From Lachnospiraceae bacterium (lineage in GTDB: Bacteria; Bacillota; Clostridia; Lachnospirales; Lachnospiraceae): a stretch of 6,702 nucleotides of DNA. Position 1 is the stretch's first letter. The number at the start of each line of letters is the position of its first letter. A program made the translations under genes and the position numbers. The notes below the pieces were generated by a model. It was not told where the DNA came from. It searched no databases and was given only the letters and a program-made list of their open reading frames with translations. Shown piece after piece: positions 1-4,825 of this stretch. The stretch is from positions 1-6,702 of the forward strand of contig JAFVAA010000415.1 of the NCBI GenBank assembly GCA_017476305.1, given 5' to 3'.

Positions 1-11
1 ACAAAAAAATT

Positions 12-30
12 AAGCTATTTCTAGCTTTTT
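12..30 (+). terminator. Weak terminator-like hairpin of an upstream gene
   Basis: AAGCTA (12-17) pairs perfectly with TAGCTT (22-27) around a TTTC loop, and the 3' arm runs into a short T tract (26-30) with an A-rich run just upstream (3-9). The shape resembles a small intrinsic terminator closing whatever gene lies left of the window. The 6-bp stem is AT-rich and the T tract is short, so it may be inefficient or fortuitous. Confidence 0.4.
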
Positions 31-163
31 GAAGTGTTGTAAAAGATTAAACTGTCAAACATCCGGGTTTTTGCAGGGAAAATGCTTTTGGGGCAGTGCT
101 TATAGCAGTTCACATATTTGTGCAAAGTATAGCGGTGATTTCCAAGAATGTCCAAAAAAAGAG

Positions 164-192
164 TTGTTTTTTTGCAGAACTTATATTACACT
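164..192 (+). promoter_or_regulatory. Candidate sigma-A promoter for ireB-ruvX
   Basis: A possible -35 box TTGTTT (164-169) is separated by 17 bp from a possible -10 box TACACT (187-192); each matches the consensus at four of six positions. Transcription would start near 199, giving a leader of about 40 nt before the ireB start. An alternative -10, TATATT (182-187), has no suitably placed -35. Position and spacing fit, but the region is AT-rich and the match is modest. Confidence 0.35.
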
Positions 193-224
193 ATAGGTTA
201 GAGAGGTAGTACGTGATAAAGGAT

Positions 225-230
225 GGAGGT
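225..230 (+). promoter_or_regulatory. Ribosome binding site that sets the ireB start
   Basis: GGAGGT lies 9 nt before the ATG at 240. A GTG at 213 opens the same frame 27 bp earlier, but it would place this Shine-Dalgarno inside the gene and has no equally good site of its own. The ATG at 240 is therefore preferred. Confidence 0.75.
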
Positions 231-239
231 TATTGCCTT

Positions 240-500
240 ATGCAAGAGATTAATAATACACAGTATTTTAGTGTGCAAAAGGATCAGGAGATTGAAGTGA
301 AGGATGTGATTGCTGATATTTATGAAGCACTTACGGAGAAAGGGTACAATCCGGTGAATCAGATCGTTGGATATGTAATGTCAGGGGATCCGACTTATAT
401 TACCAGCCATAAGGGGGCGAGAAGTCTGATTCGTAAGGTGGAGCGTGATGAAATTATTGAATTGTTGCTGGAGGATTATATTAAAAATAACTTTCTGTAA
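240..500 (+). CDS. ireB: IreB family regulatory phosphoprotein (UPF0297/DUF965)
   Basis: This is an 86-residue cytosolic protein with the hallmark IreB core: an EKGYNPVNQIVGYVMSGDP block at about residues 34-52, followed by the GARSLIRKVERDEIIELLLEDYI helix region to the C-terminus. In Enterococcus faecalis, IreB is phosphorylated on N-terminal threonines by the PASTA kinase IreK and negatively controls cephalosporin resistance; in Bacillus the homologue is YrzL. Here the short N-terminal tail contains Thr7 (in NNTQYF), a plausible but unproven phospho-acceptor. The start at 240 is chosen over a GTG at 213 because of the GGAGGT site; the nine extra residues from the GTG do not resemble the family. 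ruvX follows 43 bp downstream, the usual Firmicutes order, so the two are probably cotranscribed. Identification is secure; the signalling role is by homology. Confidence 0.95.
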   Translation: MQEINNTQYFSVQKDQEIEVKDVIADIYEALTEKGYNPVNQIVGYVMSGDPTYITSHKGARSLIRKVERDEIIELLLEDYIKNNFL

Positions 501-543
501 AAGCAGGTAGGAAAGCGTCAGAAAGCGTGAACGGATTATTACT

Positions 544-966
544 ATGAGGATTATGGGTTTAGATTATGGAGCGAAGACCGTTGGAGTGGCCATCAGTGAT
601 GAACTGCTTTTGACGGCACAGCCCCTGGAGACGATAAAAAGAGAAAGAGAAACGAAATTAAGGCAGACGTTTGCCCGTATTGAGGCTTTGATCGAGGAAT
701 ACGGGGTAGAGAAGATTGTGGTCGGATTACCGAAAAAGCTCAATAATGAGGAAGGGGAGCGCTGCGAAAAGACACGTGAGTTTGCAGAAAATTTAGAGCG
801 TAGAACGGGATTGGAGATTTTGTTTTTTGATGAACGACTAACAACTGCAGAGGCAGATGGCGTTCTTTCCGAAGCAGGAGTAGCGAAAGAAAATCGAAAG
901 AGATATATAGATAAACTGGCTGCCAGCCTGATCTTAAAAAATTATTTAGAGAGTACAAAAAAATAA
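544..966 (+). CDS. ruvX: RuvX/YqgF family Holliday junction resolvase-like pre-16S rRNA nuclease
   Basis: This is a 140-residue RNase H-fold protein of normal family length. The visible family motifs are the N-terminal [15 protein letters not shown] block (residues 5-19, acidic Asp7), VVGLP (59-63), FDERLTT (95-101, acidic Glu97) and the C-terminal [10 protein letters not shown] block (122-131, Asp123). Together these acidic residues form the expected metal-binding active site. In E. coli, YqgF is needed for maturation of the 16S rRNA 5' end; a Holliday-junction activity is also proposed for the family. The start at 544 puts the first strand at the very N-terminus as in homologues, but its Shine-Dalgarno is poor: only GGA (533-535), 8 nt upstream, while the better AGGTAGGA (505-512) is too far away. 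It follows ireB by 43 bp and probably depends on the same transcript. Downstream the conserved run is interrupted by the insertion-like repeat at 1031-1179. Confidence 0.96.
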   Translation: MRIMGLDYGAKTVGVAISDELLLTAQPLETIKRERETKLRQTFARIEALIEEYGVEKIVVGLPKKLNNEEGERCEKTREFAENLERRTGLEILFFDERLTTAEADGVLSEAGVAKENRKRYIDKLAASLILKNYLESTKK

Positions 967-1022
967 AGCTGTAGACGACTTTAAAGGTGTTTTAAATTCG
1001 GGATGTTTTTTTGCGCTTGTTT

Positions 1023-1030
1023 TCTGTTTT
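1023..1030. repeat. Left copy of 8-bp direct repeat (putative target-site duplication)
   Basis: TCTGTTTT here directly abuts the left end of the inverted-repeat element and is repeated exactly at 1180-1187, directly abutting the right end. The match stops at once beyond 8 bp on both sides. That is the footprint expected from transposition with staggered target cleavage. The T-rich composition raises the chance of coincidence somewhat. Confidence 0.65.
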
Positions 1031-1060
1031 GTAACTATTCAGTCAAGCCTGAATAGTTAC
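1031..1060 (+). repeat. Hairpin 1 of the element: terminal repeat plus inverted internal copy
   Basis: GTAACTATTCAG (1031-1042) and CTGAATAGTTAC (1049-1060) form a perfect 12-bp stem around the 6-nt loop TCAAGC. The 3' arm is identical to the right end of the element (1168-1179), so the left end has two possible perfect partners. Confidence 0.85.
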
Positions 1061-1098
1061 GCATCGGGTGAAGCTTCGCATGCAAATTCACCCGATGC
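1061..1098 (+). repeat. Hairpin 2 of the element: perfect 12-bp stem
   Basis: GCATCGGGTGAA (1061-1072) pairs perfectly with TTCACCCGATGC (1087-1098) around a 14-nt loop that includes the palindrome GCATGC (1078-1083). It begins on the base right after hairpin 1. It is the most stable-looking stem of the element and is more GC-rich than the surrounding sequence. Confidence 0.85.
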
Positions 1099-1123
1099 AT
1101 GGCTGAATTCACTTCTTTGGTAC

Positions 1124-1164
1124 GGTCTGCAAAGCAACGTAGCTGCGTTGTAAATGTGCAGACC
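1124..1164 (+). repeat. Hairpin 3 of the element: two-tier stem
   Basis: GGTCTGCA (1124-1131) pairs perfectly with TGCAGACC (1157-1164). Inside it, CAACG (1135-1139) pairs with CGTTG (1146-1150) around a TAGCTG loop, with a possible G-U pair extending it (1134/1151). An asymmetric internal loop (AA against AAATG) separates the two tiers. The outer stem ends immediately before the right terminal repeat. Confidence 0.8.
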
Positions 1165-1179
1165 TGACTGAATAGTTAC

Positions 1180-1187
1180 TCTGTTTT
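1180..1187. repeat. Right copy of 8-bp direct repeat (putative target-site duplication)
   Basis: This is an exact second copy of TCTGTTTT, abutting the right terminal repeat. The T run continues to 1189. On the + strand a T tract therefore follows the closing stem of the element, a terminator-like context. Confidence 0.65.
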
Positions 1188-1364
1188 TTCTATAGGATGA
1201 TATAGGATAATATGATGTGCTATATGGGAGCTGGCCAAAAGGGAGCAGAGAAACGTGTACTGCCCCCAATTCTGTGGGTGGATGAAACACATATTTGCCT
1301 GTGATTCATGGGGCTGGATGGATTTGGAACGGGAATTTTGAGATAGGATGGATAATGGAAGAAT

Positions 1365-1369
1365 GGAGG
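1365..1369 (+). promoter_or_regulatory. Ribosome binding site favouring the DUF1292 start at 1375
   Basis: GGAGG lies 5 nt before the ATG at 1375. The frame also opens at ATG 1348 and ATG 1363, but those have no comparable site at proper distance, and starting there would bury this Shine-Dalgarno in the coding region. Confidence 0.6.
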
Positions 1370-1374
1370 AAGGT

Positions 1375-1641
1375 ATGCAGAAAAAATCGGATAGTATTTG
1401 CTTTGAAACGGAGGATGGAGAAGAGGTTCGTTTTTTTGTGATTGAAGAAACAAAGCTGGCAGGTGACAATTATCTGTTGGTAAGCGATGGAATGGGGGAG
1501 GAAGCGACTGCTTATATTATGCAGGAAATAACAGAGGAGAATGAGGAAAAAATTTATGAAATGGTAGAAGATGGAAAAAAATTAGAGGCACTGTCAAAGG
1601 TGTTTTCGGAATTGATAGAAAATGTAGAGCTTAAGCTATAG
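1375..1641 (+). CDS. DUF1292 family protein (YrzB-like), function unknown
   Basis: This is an 88-residue, strongly acidic cytosolic protein. After the start it reads into FETEDGEEVRFFVIEETKLAGDNYLLVSD (residues 10-38), the pattern of DUF1292 proteins: a TDEDGEE-like turn, then a beta-rich stretch ending in a Y-(A/L)-(V/L) segment. The second half is an E/K-rich helical tail (about residues 49-88). No catalytic motif is visible. Homologues such as B. subtilis YrzB lie beside ireB and ruvX, and that context is the strongest support for the assignment. Start 1375 is preferred for its GGAGG site; start 1348 would add nine residues. The stop codon TAG (1639-1641) overlaps the AGGAGG (1640-1645) used by the next start, so translation of the following mini-ORF or gene may be coupled to this one. 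Confidence 0.85.
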   Translation: MQKKSDSICFETEDGEEVRFFVIEETKLAGDNYLLVSDGMGEEATAYIMQEITEENEEKIYEMVEDGKKLEALSKVFSELIENVELKL

Positions 1642-1645
1642 GAGG
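1640..1645 (+). promoter_or_regulatory. Strong Shine-Dalgarno placed for a mini-ORF, not for RNase J
   Basis: AGGAGG overlaps the DUF1292 stop codon. It lies 4 nt before ATG 1650 but 23 nt before ATG 1669, the first in-frame start available to RNase J. No purine-rich site sits just ahead of 1669 or 1681. Confidence 0.7.
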
Positions 1646-1649
1646 CAGG

Positions 1650-1664
1650 ATGCGGTCTCTGTGA
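1650..1664 (+). CDS. Possible four-codon leader mini-ORF (M-R-S-L) before RNase J
   Basis: ATG CGG TCT CTG TGA follows the AGGAGG at 1640-1645 with a 4-nt gap and ends 4 nt before the RNase J start at 1669. If translated, it would deliver ribosomes to the RNase J start by termination and reinitiation. It could equally be an accident, or the remnant of the true start: ATG 1650 lies 19 nt before ATG 1669, so one extra base between them would explain the arrangement. Its peptide is not recognisable. Confidence 0.35.
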   Translation: MRSL

Positions 1665-1668
1665 CAAG

Positions 1669-3594
1669 ATGCGTTTTATCATGAAAAAGAAAAATATGGA
1701 GGATGAAGAAAGGCAGGAAGAAATTGTGAAAAGAGAAGCAGTTAGTAAAGAAAAGGACGATGTAAAAAAAGAGGAGAAGCCAAGAAGACGTGTTTCAAGA
1801 AGGGTGACAGCACAGAAAAATGAAAATAGTGAGGAAAGCGGCGATAAGAAGGAGAAAAGAAGCCTGGTGAAGGGTGTGTCCAGACGGGGGACGAAGAAAG
1901 TGAGCAGTTATTCACAGTCTAAAAAGCAGGAGGTTGAGTTTGGTAAGGGACTAAAAATCATTCAATTGGGCGGTTTAGAGCAGATCGGAATGAACATCAC
2001 GGCGTTTGAATATGAAGACAGTATTATCGTAGTGGATTGCGGGCTTTCTTTTCCGGAAGACAGTATGCTTGGAATTGATTTGGTGATTCCGGATGTTACG
2101 TATCTGAAAAATAATATCGAAAAGGTGAAAGCGTTCGTCATTACGCATGGCCATGAGGATCATATCGGTGCGCTTCCCTACGTGCTGAAGGAAATCAATG
2201 TTCCGGTATATGCGACGAAGCTGACGATGGGCTTGATTGAAAATAAGTTAAAAGAGCATGTGATGCCGAATCCGGTCAAGGAAAAGGTTGTGAATTACGG
2301 GCAGACGGTTCACTTAGGTTGTTTTAAGGTGGAGTTCATCCGGACGAACCACAGTATTTCCGATGCGGCGGCATTGGCGATCTACAGTCCCGTAGGAACG
2401 ATTGTGCATACCGGTGATTTCAAGGTGGATTATACGCCTGTGAATGGGGAGATGATCGACCTGCCCCGCTTTGCGGAAATCGGGAAAAAGGGAGTGCTCG
2501 CTTTGATGTGTGACAGTACGAATGTGATGAAGCCGGGCTTTACCATGTCAGAGCGTTCCGTAGGGAAGACCTTTGATAATATTTTTGCAGACAATGAAAA
2601 GAACCGTATCATCGTAGCTACCTTTGCATCGAATGTGGATCGCGTGCAGCAGATCATCAATTCGGCAGAAAAGCATGGGCGTAAGGTCGTAATCGAGGGA
2701 AGGAGCATGGTGAATGTGATTACGACGGCGACGGAGCTTGGTTATTTAAATGTTCCGGATAATATTTTAATTGATATGGAGCAGATGAAAAATTATCCTT
2801 CGGAGAAGCTGGTGTTAATCACAACGGGAAGTCAGGGCGAGGCGATGGCAGCGCTTTCCCGGATGGCAGCAGATCTGCACAGAAAGGTAAAAATAGAGCC
2901 GGGGGATACGGTAATCTTTAGCTCGAAGCCGATTCCCGGAAATGAAAAGTCTGTGACCAATGTGATTAATGAGCTGACGAGAAAAGGGGCAAAGGTAATC
3001 GTGCAGAATACGCATGTATCCGGACATGCCTGTCAGGAGGAGATCAAGCTCATCTATGCGCTTACGAGACCACAGTACGCGATTCCGGTGCATGGAGAGT
3101 ATCAGCATTTGAAGGCGCATGCAGAGCTTGCGAGACAGATGGGCGTTCCAAAGGAAAATACGATTATCCTTTCTTCGGGAGATGTTCTGGAAATCAGTCC
3201 GAACCGTGCAGGGCTGGTCGGCAAGGTGCAGGCACAGGGCATCATGGTCGATGGTCTGGGCGTGGGCGATGTCGGAAACATTGTTTTAAGAGACAGACAG
3301 AATTTATCGGAAAACGGATTGATCATTATTGTGCTTACGCTGGAAAAATATACGAATCAGCTTCTCGCGGGACCGGATATTGTTTCCAGAGGATTTGTTT
3401 ATGTCAGGGAATCGGAATATCTGATGGATGAAGCAAAGAGTATTGTGTATGCAGCGTTAGAGAGATGTCTTGATCAGAATGTATCGGATTGGTCAAAAAT
3501 CAAGACGGAGATCAAAGACAGCTTAAGTGATTATCTGTGGAAGAAGATGAAGAGGAATCCGATGATATTGCCTATTATTATGGAGATTGAGTAG
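1669..3594 (+). CDS. rnj: Ribonuclease J
   Basis: This is a 641-residue metallo-beta-lactamase/beta-CASP ribonuclease with 5'-3' exonuclease and endonuclease activity in mRNA decay and RNA maturation. Residues 1 to about 93 are a low-complexity K/R/E-rich tail with two VSRR motifs. The catalytic core starts at LKIIQLGGLEQIGMN. Zinc-site residues are all visible: HGHEDH (His160, His162, Asp164, His165), His228 in RTNHS, Asp250 in HTGDF, and His475 in PVHGE. The beta-CASP part includes CDSTN (281-285), FASNVDR and the NTHVSGHA motif (447-454). Residue numbers run about 86 higher than in B. subtilis RNase J1 throughout, so the extra length is essentially all N-terminal. The C-terminal domain is present to the end. 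ATG 1669 is the first in-frame start after a stop at 1639 but lacks a proper Shine-Dalgarno; ATG 1681 is an alternative. It follows the DUF1292 gene by 27 bp, so it is probably in the same transcript. Confidence 0.98.
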   Translation: MRFIMKKKNMEDEERQEEIVKREAVSKEKDDVKKEEKPRRRVSRRVTAQKNENSEESGDKKEKRSLVKGVSRRGTKKVSSYSQSKKQEVEFGKGLKIIQLGGLEQIGMNITAFEYEDSIIVVDCGLSFPEDSMLGIDLVIPDVTYLKNNIEKVKAFVITHGHEDHIGALPYVLKEINVPVYATKLTMGLIENKLKEHVMPNPVKEKVVNYGQTVHLGCFKVEFIRTNHSISDAAALAIYSPVGTIVHTGDFKVDYTPVNGEMIDLPRFAEIGKKGVLALMCDSTNVMKPGFTMSERSVGKTFDNIFADNEKNRIIVATFASNVDRVQQIINSAEKHGRKVVIEGRSMVNVITTATELGYLNVPDNILIDMEQMKNYPSEKLVLITTGSQGEAMAALSRMAADLHRKVKIEPGDTVIFSSKPIPGNEKSVTNVINELTRKGAKVIVQNTHVSGHACQEEIKLIYALTRPQYAIPVHGEYQHLKAHAELARQMGVPKENTIILSSGDVLEISPNRAGLVGKVQAQGIMVDGLGVGDVGNIVLRDRQNLSENGLIIIVLTLEKYTNQLLAGPDIVSRGFVYVRESEYLMDEAKSIVYAALERCLDQNVSDWSKIKTEIKDSLSDYLWKKMKRNPMILPIIMEIE

Positions 3595-3630
3595 AAACTG
3601 TTAAAAAAGCAGTTTGGCATCGTAAGGAAT

Positions 3631-3662
3631 GGTCACGAAATGGCAGGTTATCATTTGTGATC
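3631..3662 (+). repeat. Imperfect hairpin in the RNase J-ylbF gap
   Basis: GGTCAC (3631-3636) and AAATG (3638-3642) pair with CATTT (3652-3656) and GTGATC (3657-3662), with one bulged G (3637) and one G-U pair, around a 9-nt loop. It is not followed by a T tract, so it is not a standard terminator. It could be an mRNA stability or processing element, or chance. Confidence 0.45.
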
Positions 3663-3690
3663 GGTTCAAAAAATCATAGCAGACGTATGG

Positions 3691-3713
3691 TTCTGCCGGA
3701 AGTATTCCGGGAA
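3691..3713 (+). repeat. Compact hairpin upstream of the YlbF gene
   Basis: CCGGAA (3696-3701) and TTCCGG (3705-3710) form a perfect stem with a 3-nt GTA loop. The flanking TTC (3691-3693) and GAA (3711-3713) can extend it across a 2-nt bulge. It lies about 50 bp before the next start codon. The sequence after it (CTTTAGAG) is not a terminator T tract. Confidence 0.5.
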
Positions 3714-3762
3714 CTTTAGAGTAGAGCAGCGTGCATGTTTGAATTGACTGGAGAGGATTTGT

Positions 3763-4104
3763 ATGAGTGAAGTAGAACGATTAATGGAGGAAGTGATTCG
3801 AAAGCTTCCGGAGACAAGGGCATATAATCAGTATCAAACGCTTTTAAAAAGGGTGCAGGAGCAGCCGGAGCTATATAACCGGATCGGAGATTTCAGAAGA
3901 AGAAGTCTGTGGGTGCGTACTGCGGAGAATATTGATACTGTTCATGAAGCAAGTGAATTACAGAATCAGTTCAAGGATCTGCAGAACAATAGTCTGGCGA
4001 ATGATTTTATGATTGCGGAAAGACAGTACTGTAACCTGATCCGGGAGCTGCAGGATATGCTTTTAAAGGGAGCACAGATAGAAACGGAGTTTTTAGATGG
4101 ATGA
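3763..4104 (+). CDS. YlbF/YmcA family (DUF964) protein
   Basis: This is a 113-residue, almost entirely alpha-helical cytosolic protein. It has the family's layout: an N-terminal helix (SEVERLMEEVIRKL), a middle section with P-E-L-Y-N-R-I-G-D-F-R-R-R (residues 35-47), and a C-terminal paired helix region (about 63-107) rich in Q, L and N. In B. subtilis, YlbF with YmcA and YaaT forms a complex that helps RNase Y cleave transcripts and affects competence, sporulation and biofilm formation. Which paralogue this corresponds to cannot be told from sequence alone. Its place directly after RNase J supports an RNA-related role. The start is backed by GGAGAGG (3750-3756), 6 nt upstream. It overlaps the methyltransferase gene by 8 bp, so those two are likely translationally coupled. 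Confidence 0.85.
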   Translation: MSEVERLMEEVIRKLPETRAYNQYQTLLKRVQEQPELYNRIGDFRRRSLWVRTAENIDTVHEASELQNQFKDLQNNSLANDFMIAERQYCNLIRELQDMLLKGAQIETEFLDG

Positions 4105-4762
4105 GAAACGTCTGGTGACATTTATTGATACGCTGTCCTGGCAGATTCCGGAAGAGTTAAAGATATTGGAAAAAGAAGCTCTGGCAGATGAGGTACCGAT
4201 CATCAGGCGGTCCATGCAGTCCCTTTTGGCATTTTTGATACGGATGAAACGACCGGAGCGGATTTTAGAGATTGGAACGGCTGTCGGGTTTTCGGGGATT
4301 CTGATGCTTTCCTATGCCGGTAGGGATGCTCACTTAGATACGATTGAGAAGGTTCCTGCTAGGATTAAGGGAGCAAGGGAGAATTTCAAACGGTTTGCGG
4401 TAGGAGACAGAGTCTGCCTGTATGAGGAGGACGCAGAGATCGTCCTGAAACGTCTGGTTTCCGAAAAAAAGAAGTATGATTTTATTTTTATGGATGCGGC
4501 GAAGGGGCAGTATGAGAGTTTTTTACGTCCGATTTTAGAGATGTTATCGGAGGATGGGATGTTGGTGACGGACAATGTGCTGCAGAACGGGGATGTTTTG
4601 GAATCGCGCTATGCGATTACGAAGAGAGACCGGACGATTCATAAGAGGATGCGAAGCTTTTTATATACGCTTACCCATACGGAGGGGTGGAATACGGTGA
4701 TTTTGCCGGTGGGGGATGGAGTGGCACTTACTACCTTTAGTGAACCAATGTTATTTAGTTAA
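4097..4762 (+). CDS. trmR: Class I SAM O-methyltransferase, probable tRNA 5-hydroxyuridine methyltransferase TrmR
   Basis: This 221-residue protein belongs to the catechol-O-methyltransferase-like family 3 and is close in length to B. subtilis TrmR (YrrM). Visible motifs are SAM-binding motif I ILEIGTAVGFSG (56-67), the acidic end of strand 2 TIEK (Glu84), FMDAAKGQY (Asp133) and VTDNVLQNGDVL (Asp159, Asn160). Asp133, Asp159 and Asn160 match the metal-binding triad of this family. TrmR methylates 5-hydroxyuridine at tRNA wobble position 34 to 5-methoxyuridine. The specific substrate is inferred from the neighbouring U32 gene, whose family makes that hydroxyuridine, and from the same pairing in B. 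subtilis (yrrM-yrrN-yrrO). Translation starts inside the end of the YlbF gene; GGAG (4086-4089) lies 7 nt before ATG 4097. A different small-molecule substrate is the alternative. Confidence 0.9.
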   Translation: MDEKRLVTFIDTLSWQIPEELKILEKEALADEVPIIRRSMQSLLAFLIRMKRPERILEIGTAVGFSGILMLSYAGRDAHLDTIEKVPARIKGARENFKRFAVGDRVCLYEEDAEIVLKRLVSEKKKYDFIFMDAAKGQYESFLRPILEMLSEDGMLVTDNVLQNGDVLESRYAITKRDRTIHKRMRSFLYTLTHTEGWNTVILPVGDGVALTTFSEPMLFS

Positions 4763-4825
4763 GAATTTCGAACGGGAACTGGCGAAGAAAATAGATTAAA
4801 ACAGTAGGAATTAAGGGGAGTTAAG

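Larger units (their letters stand above)
1031..1179. mobile_element. MITE-like non-autonomous insertion element, 149 bp
   Basis: The element is bounded by perfect 15-bp terminal inverted repeats: GTAACTATTCAGTCA at 1031-1045 and its reverse complement at 1165-1179. An 8-bp direct repeat, TCTGTTTT, flanks it exactly (1023-1030 and 1180-1187). Inside are two further perfect or near-perfect hairpins and no open reading frame of note. Small size, terminal inverted repeats, no coding capacity and a target duplication are the defining traits of a miniature inverted-repeat transposable element. It would need a transposase in trans; none is in this window and I do not assign an IS family. Deleting 1031-1187 would restore a continuous T-rich spacer with one TCTGTTTT. 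It sits between genes that are adjacent in Bacillus. A structured intergenic RNA repeat is the main alternative. Confidence 0.7.
967..1374. other. Gene-free stretch between ruvX and the DUF1292 gene
   Basis: No convincing coding sequence is present in these 408 bp. 967-1022 is AT-rich, with an AT-only inverted repeat (980-996) and a T run (1006-1012), but has no GC-containing terminator stem. 1023-1187 is the insertion-like repeat with its flanking duplication. 1188-1374 contains a tandem near-repeat, TATAGGATGA/TATAGGATAA (1191-1210), and otherwise nothing I recognise. In B. subtilis the two flanking homologues (yrrK, yrzB) are neighbours, so the gap looks expanded here. Confidence 0.7.

Noticed and set aside
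31..200. T-box or other riboswitch in the leader before ireB
   Set aside because: No T-box core, specifier stem or antiterminator could be recognised, and ireB-ruvX are not typical T-box targets. The repeated TTTTTGCAG (68-76 and 169-177) is short and probably incidental.
967..1012. Possible intrinsic terminator after ruvX (inverted TTTAAA at 980-996, T run at 1006-1012)
   Set aside because: The stem is AT-only and palindromic by composition, and the T run is about 10 nt away with GGG in between. No GC-containing stem abuts the T run.
1011..1196. Idea that the insertion split a promoter (TTGCGC at 1011-1016 and TATAGG at 1191-1196 would be 17 bp apart in the restored empty site)
   Set aside because: The two boxes match consensus at only three and four positions, so the coincidence is not convincing in this AT-rich DNA.
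1212..1304. Short + strand ORF of 30 codons starting M-M-C-Y-M
   Set aside because: It is short, has only a partial Shine-Dalgarno (AGGA), no recognisable family and an unstructured composition. It is most likely a chance ORF in a spacer.
1057..1469. Minus-strand ORFs covering the repeat element and the DUF1292 gene start
   Set aside because: They have no ribosome binding site or family resemblance, and they overlap the hairpins and the well-supported DUF1292 frame on the other strand.
1612..1642. Possible internal promoter for RNase J (TTGATA at 1612-1617, TATAGG at 1637-1642)
   Set aside because: The 19-bp spacing is too long and the -10 match is weak. The transcript would start at about 1649, after the Shine-Dalgarno. 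The nearby AGCTTAAGCT palindrome (1628-1637) has no clear role.
3595..3615. AAACTG...CAGTTT inverted repeat right after RNase J as a terminator
   Set aside because: It has only 6 bp, mostly A-T, and is followed by TTGGCATCG rather than a T tract.
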